A DNA stretch of 64,000 nt from assembly GCF_004369205.1 (NCBI RefSeq), contig NZ_QFGA01000002.1:496001-560000 (forward strand), in the 5' to 3' direction. Each line of letters opens with the position of its first letter. The stretch's first letter is position 1. The translations under genes and the position numbers were made by a program. Positions 23,332 to 32,565 of the stretch are shown piece after piece. The notes beneath the pieces were generated by a model, which ran no database searches, had not been told where the DNA came from, and was given only the letters and a program-made list of their open reading frames with translations. This DNA comes from Pelotomaculum schinkii. GTDB taxonomy: Bacteria; Bacillota; Desulfotomaculia; Desulfotomaculales; Pelotomaculaceae.

Positions 23332-25404
23332 TCAACCAATCCCCATGTAACCGCCAGACCCGCTATATCTGGCTTTTATCTCGGCCGGCAGCCTGCTGTT
23401 CTCCGGCCGGGTCAGGTTTGGGTCGGACCCGGCCAGGGCGATCGCTTCCTGGCGGGCGGTCTGGAAAACTTGAACATCGCGCAGGAGATCGGCAATTTTC
23501 AACTCCGGCAAGCCGGACTGGCGGGTGCCCTGAAATTCCCCCGGCCCCCGCAAGCGCAGGTCCTCTTCAGCCAGGGCAAAGCCATCCGCGGTCAGCGTCA
23601 TCGCTTTCAGGCGGGCCTTGCCTTCCTCCGTCCGGGGATTGCCGGTGAGGATGCAGTAAGACTGGTGGCCGCCCCGGCCGACGCGTCCCCGTAATTGGTG
23701 AAGTTGGGCCAGGCCGAAGCGATCGGCGTCGAGGACCACCATCATCGTGGCATTCGGGACGTCCACCCCCACCTCAATGACCGTGGTGGCTACCAGGACA
23801 TCGACCTCCCCCTGCCTGAAGGCGGTCATGATTTCCTCCTTCTCCCCTGCTTTCATCCTGCCGTGCAAAAGCCTGACCCGGTAGTTGCGGAATTCACCCG
23901 CCGCCAGCTTTTCTGCAATATCGGTGGCTGCCTGCAAATCAACTTTTTCCGACTCTTCGACCAGGGGACAGACAATATAAACCTGCCGCCCCAGGCGAAG
24001 CTGGTCTGCCGCCAGCTTATAGGCCTTATGAAGCGCGCTGGGAAGGACCGCGTAGGTTTTGACCGGCAGCCTGCCCGGAGGCGTCTCACTGATCACCGAA
24101 AGATCCAGGTCCCCGTACAGGGTCAAGGCCAGGGTGCGCGGGATCGGGGTGGCGGTCATAACCAGGGTGTCGGGGCAGTTTCCTTTGTACTGCAGGGCCG
24201 CCCGCTGGCGGACGCCAAAGCGGTGCTGTTCGTCAACCACCACCAGTCCCAGCCTTTGGAAAGAAATATCCTGTTGAATCAGGGCGTGCGTCCCCACCAG
24301 CAGTTTCAGGTCACCCTCCGCCAGCCTTTGCAGCAGTAATTCCTTTTCCTTTTTAGGGGTGCTGCCGGTCAACAAACCGGCCTCAACGTCAATAGATGAA
24401 AGCGCCCTCTTCATGACCAGATAATGCTGTTCGGCCAGGATTTCAGTGGGCGCCATCAAGGCGCCCTGCAGGCCGTTTTCCACTGCCTTAAGCAGCGCAA
24501 GTATGGAAATTACCGTTTTACCGGACCCGACATCCCCCTGGAGGAGACGCTGCATGGGAGAAGAGGACTCCATATCGGCTGCGATCTCACCCCACACTCT
24601 GACCTGGTCTCCGGTCAGGCGATAAGGCAGATTATTGATAAAGGAACTGGTCAGCCTGCCGTCCGGCCGGCAGCGGTATTCCTTGTGACGGGGTGCGACA
24701 GTTGCCCGCCGGACCGCCAGTCCCAACTGCAGAAGAAAAAGCTCTTCAAAGATAAAGCGTCTTCTGGCTTTTTCCAGGTCCTCGCGGCATTCCGGGAAGT
24801 GTATACTTGCCAGGGCGTCCCCAAATACCGGCAACTTATATTTTCCAAGCAATTCAGCAGGCAGAAATTCACCTGCATTTGAGCGTGCCTCATCCAGAGT
24901 TGTTTTTACGACGGCACGCAATAGTCGCTGGGTCAGCTGCCCGGTCAGCGGGTAGATGGGGACCAGCCTTCCTGCGCCCAGAGGGTCGCCGCCTTCCGCA
25001 ACCTCGTAATCCTCGACCATAACCTGCACCGGCCCAAAGCTCTTGTCAACTTTGCCGGTTACAAAAAGTTTGGTTCCTGTAGACAGGTTTTTCTTGACGA
25101 ATGGCTGGTTGAACCATACCGCGTAGAAAATACCCGTCCCGTCATGCACAGCCAGCTTGGTAACAGTTAAGCCGCGCCTTGGCTTTAAATCCTGCGCGGC
25201 CAGCACGGTCCCCCTGATGGTGGCCGTCTCCCCATGGGGGCAGGCGCCGGCCGCCAGAAGCCTGGAGCGATCTTCATAACGCCGTGGAAAATGATACAGC
25301 AGATCCCGCACCGTAAAGAGGCCGAGCTTTTGCATGGCTGCGGCCCGCCGGGGTCCGATCATCTTGAGGTACTGTACTGGTTTTGCGAAAAAGTCAGCAG
25401 GCAT
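23332..25404 (-). CDS. recG: ATP-dependent DNA helicase RecG
   Basis: A 690-residue RecG. N-terminal wedge/OB domain (about 60-160) contains GTVLAAQDLKPRRGLTVTKL. Helicase motifs: I GDVGSGKT, Ia APTEILAEQH, II DEQHRFG, III TATPIPRT, V VATTVIEVGVDVPNAT, VI QLRGRVGRGGHQSYC. RecG reverses stalled replication forks and processes recombination junctions. Full length with no frame breaks. It lies divergent from rpmB, a common neighbour in Clostridia. Confidence 0.95.
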   Translation of the reverse strand: MPADFFAKPVQYLKMIGPRRAAAMQKLGLFTVRDLLYHFPRRYEDRSRLLAAGACPHGETATIRGTVLAAQDLKPRRGLTVTKLAVHDGTGIFYAVWFNQPFVKKNLSTGTKLFVTGKVDKSFGPVQVMVEDYEVAEGGDPLGAGRLVPIYPLTGQLTQRLLRAVVKTTLDEARSNAGEFLPAELLGKYKLPVFGDALASIHFPECREDLEKARRRFIFEELFLLQLGLAVRRATVAPRHKEYRCRPDGRLTSSFINNLPYRLTGDQVRVWGEIAADMESSSPMQRLLQGDVGSGKTVISILALLKAVENGLQGALMAPTEILAEQHYLVMKRALSSIDVEAGLLTGSTPKKEKELLLQRLAEGDLKLLVGTHALIQQDISFQRLGLVVVDEQHRFGVRQRAALQYKGNCPDTLVMTATPIPRTLALTLYGDLDLSVISETPPGRLPVKTYAVLPSALHKAYKLAADQLRLGRQVYIVCPLVEESEKVDLQAATDIAEKLAAGEFRNYRVRLLHGRMKAGEKEEIMTAFRQGEVDVLVATTVIEVGVDVPNATMMVVLDADRFGLAQLHQLRGRVGRGGHQSYCILTGNPRTEEGKARLKAMTLTADGFALAEEDLRLRGPGEFQGTRQSGLPELKIADLLRDVQVFQTARQEAIALAGSDPNLTRPENSRLPAEIKARYSGSGGYMGIG

Positions 25405-25448
25405 GGCAATCCTTTCGGAAAATAACTGGAATTTAACTTAAGCCGGCC

Positions 25449-25477
25449 TTGCGGCGCCTTTTGTTTTTTGATAGAAT
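25449..25477 (+). promoter_or_regulatory. predicted sigma-A promoter of rpmB
   Basis: TTGCGG at 25449-25454 and TAGAAT at 25472-25477 with a 17-base spacer, about 30 bases before the rpmB start. Predicted from consensus only. Confidence 0.45.
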
Positions 25478-25507
25478 GTAGTGGTGATGCAAAGGAGGTG
25501 GTTATCT

Positions 25508-25699
25508 ATGGCTAGAGTATGTGCCGTTTGCGGCAAAGGCGTTAGCGTCGGTATGAATATGAGCCACTCACACATTCGTACTAAAAGGACCTGGATGCCC
25601 AACCTGCAGCGCGTCAAAGCCATCATAGACGGTAGTCCCCGTAGAATTCTGGTATGCACCCGTTGCTTGAGGAGCGGCAAGATACAGCGTGCTATATAA
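25508..25699 (+). CDS. rpmB: 50S ribosomal protein L28
   Basis: A 63-residue L28: MARVCAVCGKGVSVGMNMSHSHIRTKR, then RRILVCTRCLRSGKI. Two CxxC pairs (C5/C8 and C52/C55 approximately) make it the zinc-binding form. It sits on the large ribosomal subunit near the E site. AAAGGAGG lies ten bases upstream of the ATG. Followed at once by a terminator, so monocistronic. Confidence 0.96.
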   Translation: MARVCAVCGKGVSVGMNMSHSHIRTKRTWMPNLQRVKAIIDGSPRRILVCTRCLRSGKIQRAI

Positions 25700-25715
25700 G
25701 CAAAGAAGTTTTTAA

Positions 25716-25740
25716 AAAGCGGCCGTGGGGCCGTTTTTTT
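25716..25740 (+). terminator. rho-independent terminator of rpmB
   Basis: GCGGCC-gtg-GGGCCG stem followed by seven T, 17 bases after the rpmB stop. Confidence 0.8.
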
Positions 25741-26295
25741 GTTACTTCTGCATTGTATTGGCCAATACCTTTTGAGTATAGCCAAATTTATGAAGCGATT
25801 ACAAAACCCCTGATTTTTACACCTCAGGGGTTTTGGACAAACTCGGACCGGCCTAATAACAAAAGACTTCAAATTCTTCCACCCACCGTGTTTACTTCAG
25901 GGTTATTATAGGACCGGGTTAACCAAAAGTCAACAATATACGCTGGGTTATATACCTGTTTATCGCCCTGGCGCGGCAGCCAATTCAACGGTATAAAGCC
26001 CAATAATTATCTGCCCTAGTAAGCCTTTTCCAAAATATCGAGAATGTCTTCTTTGCTGGCTTCCCTTGGATTAAATAATGTCACTAAAAAATTTCTAACT
26101 GCCTGGTGGTATTGTAAACCTGCTAAGCAGGTTATAGCCTTATCTCTATTCTTTTTGGGGGGGGAGCGTGGCTATGGGTACGACAAAAAAACGCTTAATT
26201 CTCTGATGAAAAATAAGCGTTGTTCTAAAGCGGGCTTCATGGTCAAAGCTCTCCGAGGCAAAAGACAGCATTACCGGAGGCCTGAGCGAAAAATC
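25741..26295. other. intergenic region with three hairpins and a short gene relic
   Basis: Over 500 bases without an intact gene. AAAACCCCTGA (25803-25813) / TCAGGGGTTTT (25824-25834) and AACGCTTA (26190-26197) / TAAGCGTT (26214-26221) are terminator-like inverted repeats. AACCTGC-taa-GCAGGTT near 26117-26133 is a third hairpin. A relic of an alcohol dehydrogenase end lies at 26016-26110. A run of eight G occurs around 26157-26164. Confidence 0.5.
26016..26110 (-). pseudogene. possible relic of the C-terminus of an iron-containing alcohol dehydrogenase
   Basis: Minus-strand frame ending in a TAG at 26016-26018 encodes NPREASKEDILDILEKAY. This matches the C-terminal pattern of iron alcohol dehydrogenases and resembles NPRKVTAADVLAILEKAY of the intact dehydrogenase at 35385-36551. 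Only about 18-25 residues are recognisable and no start is present. It may mark an older copy lost from the edge of the catabolic island. Confidence 0.45.
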
Positions 26296-26499
26296 TCACT
26301 TGTCCTCAAGAGACATTTCTACTTCAGTTACTTTTCCCTTGACCAGTTCCTCCGACAGGTACATCTGCCCGCAGACCGGGCACCTTGGCAGCTCGGTATT
26401 GAAGTTAAAGCCAAGATAGGTAAAGAAGGCTTTGCGCAGCTCAAGCTGGACATTGCATTTCAGGCAGATCAGCGCCGGCTTCTCTAACGGTGCACTCAT
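26296..26499 (-). CDS. small zinc-ribbon/redox protein, DVU_1557-like
   Basis: A 67-residue protein with two CxxC pairs: CLKCNVQLELRKAFFTYLGF and LPRCPVCGQMYLSEELVKGK, ending EVEMSLEDK. This is the pattern of a small rubredoxin-like or zinc-ribbon family found beside Mop-type aldehyde oxidoreductases (DVU_1557 and relatives). I recall the family from annotation, not from a search here. Its ATG overlaps the stop of the flavin/dicluster gene (ATGA), so it is third in the Mo aldehyde oxidoreductase operon. A role in electron transfer or in cofactor insertion is plausible but unproven. Confidence 0.75.
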   Translation of the reverse strand: MSAPLEKPALICLKCNVQLELRKAFFTYLGFNFNTELPRCPVCGQMYLSEELVKGKVTEVEMSLEDK

Positions 26500-28790
26500 G
26501 TGACATGCTCCTCTATGTTCAACCTGTGACTGTAGATGCTTTCCAGCCTGAACCCATCTCCTTCCGGCCTGTACACAACCCAATAGGTGATCACTTCGTT
26601 CTGCAGGTGACCTATCAGGTTCCCGGTAGAGGTATCCTGTATTTTGTTTCCGGTGGACTCGCAATAATGGATTGTCCTCTGGGCATCTTCGGCAACGATC
26701 AGGTTTCTGTCCATCTTCTCAATAACTTCGGGAGATATGAAAACTTTTATCCTGGAATAATCGCTGACTGACGGCTGCATCTCCCTTCCCCCGATCTGCT
26801 TAAGAAGCTGTTTTTTGAGCTGAATCCGGTTTTCCCTGCGCTGCGTAAGGGTAGGGGGCTTTCTGGCTGCACGGGCTTTGATATTGTCGTAGAACATCAG
26901 ATCAAGCATATGAACCGCCGGTTTTTGGGCGTTGGCAAAGGTGTCGCGGCAGTTCGTGCAGTAGGTAATGTAATCATAAGGCGTCCCCTTCACCCTGTTG
27001 CTGACGATCTCATCAAGGAGCGGCAGGTTTACCGCATGAATCTGGCCTCCATATCCGCAACACTGCGCGCGCTCTCCGCTGTATGCCAGTTCCTCCAGTT
27101 GATAACCGGAATTTTTTAGGATGGCTCTTACGCTGCGCCGCACATCAGGCTCGTGGCGGCTGGCGCAGGAATCAAAAACAGTCACCGTTTGGCCCTCACC
27201 GCTCTTTTTGTTCTCCGGCATACCCTTCTCCGCCACAATAGTCCACAGCGATGTAACCGTAATGTGGGGAAGATATTGCGCAAACATCTTCTTACAGGTC
27301 GGACAGGCGAGTATCACCCCCGGACTCCCCATTGCCTCCCAGTTCTTCTTAATCTGGGCAATAACAGCAGAATGTTCCTCTTCCCTTCCGGCCCACTCGG
27401 CAGGGGCGCCGCAGCACCCGACCATGATGGATACGCCGCCTTCAAGCCGCTGCAGCAAATAATCATAGGTGGCGGTGACATAACCCGGGTCGGAGCCGCC
27501 CAACTGACAGCCGGGAAAAAACAAATATCTGCTTGTATCCTTACCCAAGGGATTTAGGACAAGAAAAGCATCCTCCGAGTTGGAAAAGTCCATATCTCTC
27601 ATCCAAAAATCGTGAAAAGCCAGGGGAAGGCTTCCTCCCCTGTGCAGTTCTCTTCGACTGGCCAGAAATATCTCTTCAAAATCAAGACTGGTTGGGCATA
27701 CCTCTTTGCATAGTCCGCAGAGATTGCAGGAGTTGATCTGGCGTGAGGCTACTCTTTTTGTAATTGCTTCAACCTTATTCAAAGTGGCGTTAACATCTTC
27801 AATAATTTTTTTGGGCTTCTTTTTATAATACGCTATCAGTTCACAAGCTGCCGCACAAGCTTTGCACTCGCAGCGCAGGCATCTTTTTGCCTCTTCGACA
27901 GCCTCCTCGGGGGTATATCCGGCCGGTCCGGCAGGCTTTACGCCGGCTTTATTTTTCACCCCGGCTATATCCGCACTGAGCCGCGATGGAACCACCTCGT
28001 GATTGCCCGCCTCACCGCCCATCCTCCCTGCCTTTAAAAAGGACTCAATTGACTGGGCTACCCTAATCCCCTCTCGTATAGGAATGAGGACCGAACTTTC
28101 CTCTCTTCCTGCCGTCTTTCCGCTCATAAACACGCCGTTTTGAGCGGTAGCAAGAGATATTGGGTCAAATCCCCCCGCAAGCCCGAATGTTTCCCCTCTT
28201 CTTCCTGTAGCAATATACAAAGCATCAAACGCAAGCGCATCAAGAGAGCCTACTTTTGTATTTAAATGCAGTTTGATATCATCGTTACGGGTAATGCGGC
28301 CAAACTCTTCTTCAAGGACCTCCGGGGCTATATGGCTGCCCGGTTCCCAAAGGCTTCCCCCCAGCCTGTCCTTTTCTTCGTACAGGTGCACATCATAGCC
28401 TTTGCGGACAAGTTTTACGGCGCAGCTTAGGCCGCCCAAACCTCCGCCGACTACGGCAATGCGTTTGTTTTTGGGCGGCATATAAAAAGAGGGAATGTCT
28501 TTGGTGGCGGTAAAATCACAGCACGCTTTTTCTAGCATCCTCACCGAGATGGATTCATCAATATTTTTTCTCAGGCAGGCGCTTTTACACGGCTCGTCGC
28601 ATATTTTGCTGACAATACCCGGAAAAAGCACCTGACTGCTATAGTTTTTATAGGCCCCTGTAAAATCGCCGGCATTGAGCTTCGCCCCCATCCCTTTTAC
28701 GTCGACGCCAAGCGGGCACTGATTTGTGCAAAATACAGGCTCATCCCGGGTGCAGAGGCTCCCCCAATTTTTAAAATCCTTTAATTCCAT
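26496..28790 (-). CDS. FAD-dependent oxidoreductase with iron-sulfur dicluster and HdrD-like CCG domains
   Basis: A 764-residue fusion. N-terminus (1-105): Cys-rich GltD-like iron-sulfur region (CTNQCPLGVDVKGM; CDEPCKSACLRK). Flavin domain from about 108 with the dinucleotide-binding loop IAVVGGGLGGLSCA. Middle (about 300-380): two 4Fe-4S motifs, CLRCECKACAAAC and CNLCGLCKEVCPTSLDF. C-terminal half: two CCG-type cysteine domains like HdrD/GlpC (FFPGCQLGG ... GCCGAPAEW; DSCASRHEP ... QCCGYGGQ). A last 65-residue helical piece follows. Placed between the Mo aldehyde oxidoreductase and the small redox protein, it likely carries electrons from aldehyde oxidation to an unknown acceptor, perhaps a thiol/disulfide or quinone pool. 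Confidence 0.82.
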   Translation of the reverse strand: MELKDFKNWGSLCTRDEPVFCTNQCPLGVDVKGMGAKLNAGDFTGAYKNYSSQVLFPGIVSKICDEPCKSACLRKNIDESISVRMLEKACCDFTATKDIPSFYMPPKNKRIAVVGGGLGGLSCAVKLVRKGYDVHLYEEKDRLGGSLWEPGSHIAPEVLEEEFGRITRNDDIKLHLNTKVGSLDALAFDALYIATGRRGETFGLAGGFDPISLATAQNGVFMSGKTAGREESSVLIPIREGIRVAQSIESFLKAGRMGGEAGNHEVVPSRLSADIAGVKNKAGVKPAGPAGYTPEEAVEEAKRCLRCECKACAAACELIAYYKKKPKKIIEDVNATLNKVEAITKRVASRQINSCNLCGLCKEVCPTSLDFEEIFLASRRELHRGGSLPLAFHDFWMRDMDFSNSEDAFLVLNPLGKDTSRYLFFPGCQLGGSDPGYVTATYDYLLQRLEGGVSIMVGCCGAPAEWAGREEEHSAVIAQIKKNWEAMGSPGVILACPTCKKMFAQYLPHITVTSLWTIVAEKGMPENKKSGEGQTVTVFDSCASRHEPDVRRSVRAILKNSGYQLEELAYSGERAQCCGYGGQIHAVNLPLLDEIVSNRVKGTPYDYITYCTNCRDTFANAQKPAVHMLDLMFYDNIKARAARKPPTLTQRRENRIQLKKQLLKQIGGREMQPSVSDYSRIKVFISPEVIEKMDRNLIVAEDAQRTIHYCESTGNKIQDTSTGNLIGHLQNEVITYWVVYRPEGDGFRLESIYSHRLNIEEHVT

Positions 28791-28839
28791 CGCATTATCC
28801 TCACACGCTTTACCTGAAATGAACTATTTGCATAACCGT

Positions 28840-28878
28840 CATCCGGACTGCGGCCTTTTTTTGGCAGCAGTCCGGATG
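28840..28878. terminator. strong intercistronic hairpin between the Mo oxidoreductase and its flavin partner
   Basis: Perfect 12-base arms CATCCGGACTGC (28840-28851) and GCAGTCCGGATG (28867-28878) with a 15-base loop. Read on the minus strand there is no long T run after it, so it may slow or trim the message between the two genes rather than end it. Confidence 0.5.
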
Positions 28879-28932
28879 CGACACGACTCATCTATTAGGC
28901 GCCACTAGTTTCAGGGTAATAATGTCTTGAAA

Positions 28933-31764
28933 TTAATTTTTGGGTGTAAAAGGATTGGCTTTGATATAGTCAATCTTTTCATGCAGGTCGCCACCCATAT
29001 AGTACTTCCTGGGCTTGATTTCTTCACCTCTGGCTTTAGCCTCAAGCGCCGCTTTCACTTTTTCAGGCCTGGCAGGCAATTCGTAAATTCGAACACCGCA
29101 AGCGTTATTGATTGCATTGATTACCGCAACATGAGGCGACGATTGGAATAGTTCCGCACAGCCGGATGAGCCGTGAGGTCCGCTGGGTCTTGGGGTTTCA
29201 ATGTATTCAGTCGTCAGATTGTCCGGCGTCGCATCGATAAACGTAAAGCCGCTGCCGGCAAGGTTGGTATGCTTTTTAAAATCGTCATAGTCTTCGGACA
29301 GCGCCATTCCGATACCCTGCATCATACCTCCGAGCGCCTGACCGTCAACATTTACTATGTTTCCGATGACACCTACGTCAGCAATGCACTTCATCCTCAG
29401 CACTTTGGTTTTCCCCGTGGCGACCTCTACCTCTACCTCCGCCAGGAATGTGCCGAAAGTATATTCAGCAGTCGGGCTCCCCTGTCCAGTGTTCGGATCA
29501 AGGTCGGACGTCATCCCGGTGGTGTCAAATACGCCTGTGTATTTTGTGGGAATCCCTTCGGCAACCATTTCATCGTAAGTACGATAAGTTCCGTCGGGTT
29601 TACGCATAGCGTTCATCAGCTGCTCAGCGGCGTGGATGGTAGCATTTCCGATCATATAATGGGAACGGCTTCCCGCAGAGGGACCGTGCATAGGAGCCAA
29701 AGCCGTATCATTCATGCACAGCTTAATCTGATCCGGACGCAATCCAAGCGGCCTCAGGGCTTCATAGGTATGAACAACTGCGCCGGCATCCGCGCCTTGT
29801 CCCTGATCCTGCCAATTGTTATAATGCGTCACAGTACCATCCGGATTTAACCCAAGAATAATTTCCGTATGGTCGTTTGGCGCGCTGGTTACATTGTATT
29901 CGCCGCAGGCGATACCAACGCCGCGTTTTCTCTCAGGCGTAGACTCTCTCTTTGCTCTTTCCAGAGCTTCTTTATAATATGGACGCAGCCTGTCCAGTAT
30001 TTGGGGCATCGGGTAAACGGAGAACTTGTTGCCGTTTATGCTCTCGTCGCCTTCACGATAGACATTGATATACCGGAACTCCAACGGATCCATTCCGATT
30101 TTCTCCGCCATCATATCCATGAGCTGTTCCGAGCAGGTGTAGCACTGCGGCGAACCAAAACCTTTATAAGCTGTAGAAACCGCATTGTTGGATATAACAG
30201 TTTTGCAAAGACCAATCGCATTGGGGATTTTATACGGAGCGCCCACGAAACGAAGTCCTTTCTGGGCGATCACGTCTGCAGATTCGGTATAGGCCCCTTC
30301 ATCATAAGCAATTTCATATTCCAAGGCCGTAATCTTCCCTTTCTCGTCGCATGCCAGCCTCGCGTTTGAGAAAGAAGGAGCGCGTTTCCCTGTAATATGC
30401 TGATGTTCTTCATAACTCAAGGTAATAGTAACCGGCTTTCCGGTTGCCAGGGTAGCAACCGATACTATGCCCGGCATATAAGGGGATAGCGAATATCCGA
30501 AACTTGCGCCGGTCGGGTTTTCAATAATCCTGATTTTTTCGGCGGGATGACCAACACCAGGAGCTAATGTAAATATATTAATGTGCAGGAAAAGACTCTT
30601 GCAATGGATGGTAAGAACCCCGTCAGCATCAACATACGCCTGGTCGGTATCCGGTTCGAGAACCAGATGTGGCTGGCGTTGGGAATAGAAGCTGCCTTCA
30701 ACAACATAAGGGGTTTTTTCAATGATCTTCCTGGTATCCTGTCCCTTAATTAAAGGAGCTTCAATATAAATATTGGGGTATTCTTTGTTTACCTGCGGCG
30801 CGTCAGCAGCCATTGTTTCCAGAATATTTAAGTATTCAGGCAGCTGCTCCAGTTCAAACTTAACCTTTTTTGCTGCTGCGCGCGCTTCAGCTCTGGTCCT
30901 GGCGGCCACTACAGCAATAACATCACCACGGTGATAGATCATATCCTCAGCCAGGATCGGGCGATCAAAACCGTCCGCTTTGGCGAGTATATGGCCACAG
31001 GGCCACATAATACGGTTGTTCCCCTTCACATCTTTATGGGTAATAACCTTCTCAACGCCCGGCATCTTTTCCGCTTCCGAAGTATCTATAGAAAGCAGCC
31101 TGGCATGGGAAACCCCGGGAAGGACTACAGCCAGGTGCAGGGCGTCAGGCATTTTCATGCCGATATCGTCGCCGTAATCGCAGGTTCCGGTTACTTTAGC
31201 CAGGGCAGCCGGTCTGGGATATCCCGTACCGTATATTCTCCCGTCTGCCGGTATTTTGTAATTAAGGTCCTCCATGGTCATTTCACCGCGCATCACCTTG
31301 GCGGCCGCCATGACCGCATCGACCAGCGGCTTATAGCCGGTGCAACGGCAAGCATTGTGGTTCTTCCGGAACCATTCGCGAACTTCCTGCCTTGTGGGAT
31401 TGAGATTGGTATCAAGCAACGCTTTTGCAGAAACAATAAATCCGGGCGAGCAGAACCCGCACTGCACTCCACCATGTATGATCCATGCCAACTGCAGAGG
31501 ATGCAGATTTGTCGGGGCGCCTATCCCTTCAATGGTTGTAATCTTGCTGCCGTCTTTAATGTTTTTCATTTTTTTAACGCAGGAGCGAACAACTGCGCCA
31601 TCCAGTATGACGGAACAGATGCCGCACTGTCCAACGCGGCAGCCCACCTTCGTACCGGTAAGGCCAAGACGTCTTATAACGTCGGCAAGAGTATCTGTCT
31701 CGGGATCGCAAACCAACATACGTTCGGAGCCGTTAATATACAGCATCATCTTCTTTGTTGCCAT
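28933..31764 (-). CDS. molybdenum aldehyde oxidoreductase, Mop type (2Fe-2S plus molybdopterin domains in one chain)
   Basis: 943 residues from the ATG at 31764. N-terminal 2Fe-2S domain with Cys42, 47, 50, 62 (CRVGQCGICSVILDG ... C). Second 2Fe-2S domain CGFCSPGF ... CRCTGYKPLVDAV. The molybdopterin parts follow from about residue 180 (GTGYPRPAALAKVTGTCDYG; GFGSPQCYTCSEQLMD; GQGADAG). The active-site Glu is retained near the C-terminus in GSSGCAELF. This one-chain layout is that of Desulfovibrio Mop, which oxidises aldehydes to acids with the molybdopterin-cytosine dinucleotide cofactor. It has no flavin domain; electrons leave through the iron-sulfur domains, likely to the next gene product. 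A sigma54 promoter at 32016-32030 precedes it. Confidence 0.88.
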   Translation of the reverse strand: MATKKMMLYINGSERMLVCDPETDTLADVIRRLGLTGTKVGCRVGQCGICSVILDGAVVRSCVKKMKNIKDGSKITTIEGIGAPTNLHPLQLAWIIHGGVQCGFCSPGFIVSAKALLDTNLNPTRQEVREWFRKNHNACRCTGYKPLVDAVMAAAKVMRGEMTMEDLNYKIPADGRIYGTGYPRPAALAKVTGTCDYGDDIGMKMPDALHLAVVLPGVSHARLLSIDTSEAEKMPGVEKVITHKDVKGNNRIMWPCGHILAKADGFDRPILAEDMIYHRGDVIAVVAARTRAEARAAAKKVKFELEQLPEYLNILETMAADAPQVNKEYPNIYIEAPLIKGQDTRKIIEKTPYVVEGSFYSQRQPHLVLEPDTDQAYVDADGVLTIHCKSLFLHINIFTLAPGVGHPAEKIRIIENPTGASFGYSLSPYMPGIVSVATLATGKPVTITLSYEEHQHITGKRAPSFSNARLACDEKGKITALEYEIAYDEGAYTESADVIAQKGLRFVGAPYKIPNAIGLCKTVISNNAVSTAYKGFGSPQCYTCSEQLMDMMAEKIGMDPLEFRYINVYREGDESINGNKFSVYPMPQILDRLRPYYKEALERAKRESTPERKRGVGIACGEYNVTSAPNDHTEIILGLNPDGTVTHYNNWQDQGQGADAGAVVHTYEALRPLGLRPDQIKLCMNDTALAPMHGPSAGSRSHYMIGNATIHAAEQLMNAMRKPDGTYRTYDEMVAEGIPTKYTGVFDTTGMTSDLDPNTGQGSPTAEYTFGTFLAEVEVEVATGKTKVLRMKCIADVGVIGNIVNVDGQALGGMMQGIGMALSEDYDDFKKHTNLAGSGFTFIDATPDNLTTEYIETPRPSGPHGSSGCAELFQSSPHVAVINAINNACGVRIYELPARPEKVKAALEAKARGEEIKPRKYYMGGDLHEKIDYIKANPFTPKN

Positions 31765-32015
31765 TGTTTTCCACCCTTCATGCTTATCACCATAGATAAT
31801 TCTGTACTCCTTTCCACACTGGAGGGCATGCCGGTTTCCCCGCACACCTGACGTCCTGGCAGTCGTAGCATAGCATTAGCCCGCCAAGATCGGAGCTATA
31901 AAATTAGAATCAGACCCACTGCATCGCCAATGTCAAACGCCAAAATTATAACCCGGCCTATAAGAAATAGATGGGGAATGTTTCACTATCACCTCCTCGC
32001 CCGGCTCTATAAAGA

Positions 32016-32030
32016 GCAAGTTGCATGCCA
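32016..32030 (-). promoter_or_regulatory. sigma54 (-24/-12) promoter of the Mo aldehyde oxidoreductase operon
   Basis: On the minus strand TGGCATGCAACTTGC gives the invariant GG and GC separated by exactly ten bases, within the consensus TGGCAC-N5-TTGC. It lies about 250 bases upstream of the ATG at 31764 and is oriented toward it. The sigma54 activator gene is divergent and adjacent. Confidence 0.75.
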
Positions 32031-32170
32031 GTAAAAGCTTTTTATGAAAAATGAATATCTTCAATCCAGGATAGAGCCTATTTTTTTGACTAAATTAATT
32101 CTTCGAAAATTACATCCTGGTTTTTTACTTATAAAAAGGCTACTTTTTATTTTTGAGTTATCTAACCGAG

Positions 32171-32207
32171 GTATAAATCTTTTTTACACTGTAAGAAAAA
32201 TTTATAC
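32171..32207. promoter_or_regulatory. candidate enhancer (activator-binding) palindrome
   Basis: Eighteen-base arms around one central base, matching at 16 of 18 positions (GTATAAATCTTTTTTACA and its near complement). It lies about 140-190 bases upstream of the sigma54 promoter at 32016-32030, the usual distance for an activator site, and upstream of the divergent activator gene. The remainder of 31765-32565 is AT-rich and holds no gene that I can support. Confidence 0.4.
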
Positions 32208-32565
32208 ATCTTCGAATATTATCAGCTTTCCAAGTCAACGACCTGCTCCCCAATGGCAATCTCCAGAGCAGCTTTGGGAAGCAAAGATTTCTTTTTAAGG
32301 GATTGGAACTAATATTCGGGAAGCTCTTTGTATTAATACTTTTTGCAATTATTACACAATAGAGTATACTTATATAAGGTAGAAGGAGAAACAGAAAATA
32401 AATAATAGAATTTCTTACAAGAATAGGTAATATAGACGTTGCCAAGGTATAATCTTTTAATTATTACAATATAAGGATGACGCAGAAACTCCTTACATGT
32501 ATTTTTGGACTAATCCGTGAACTAACCTTCCAGTATATTGACATATTTTACAAGGATGTGAAAGT

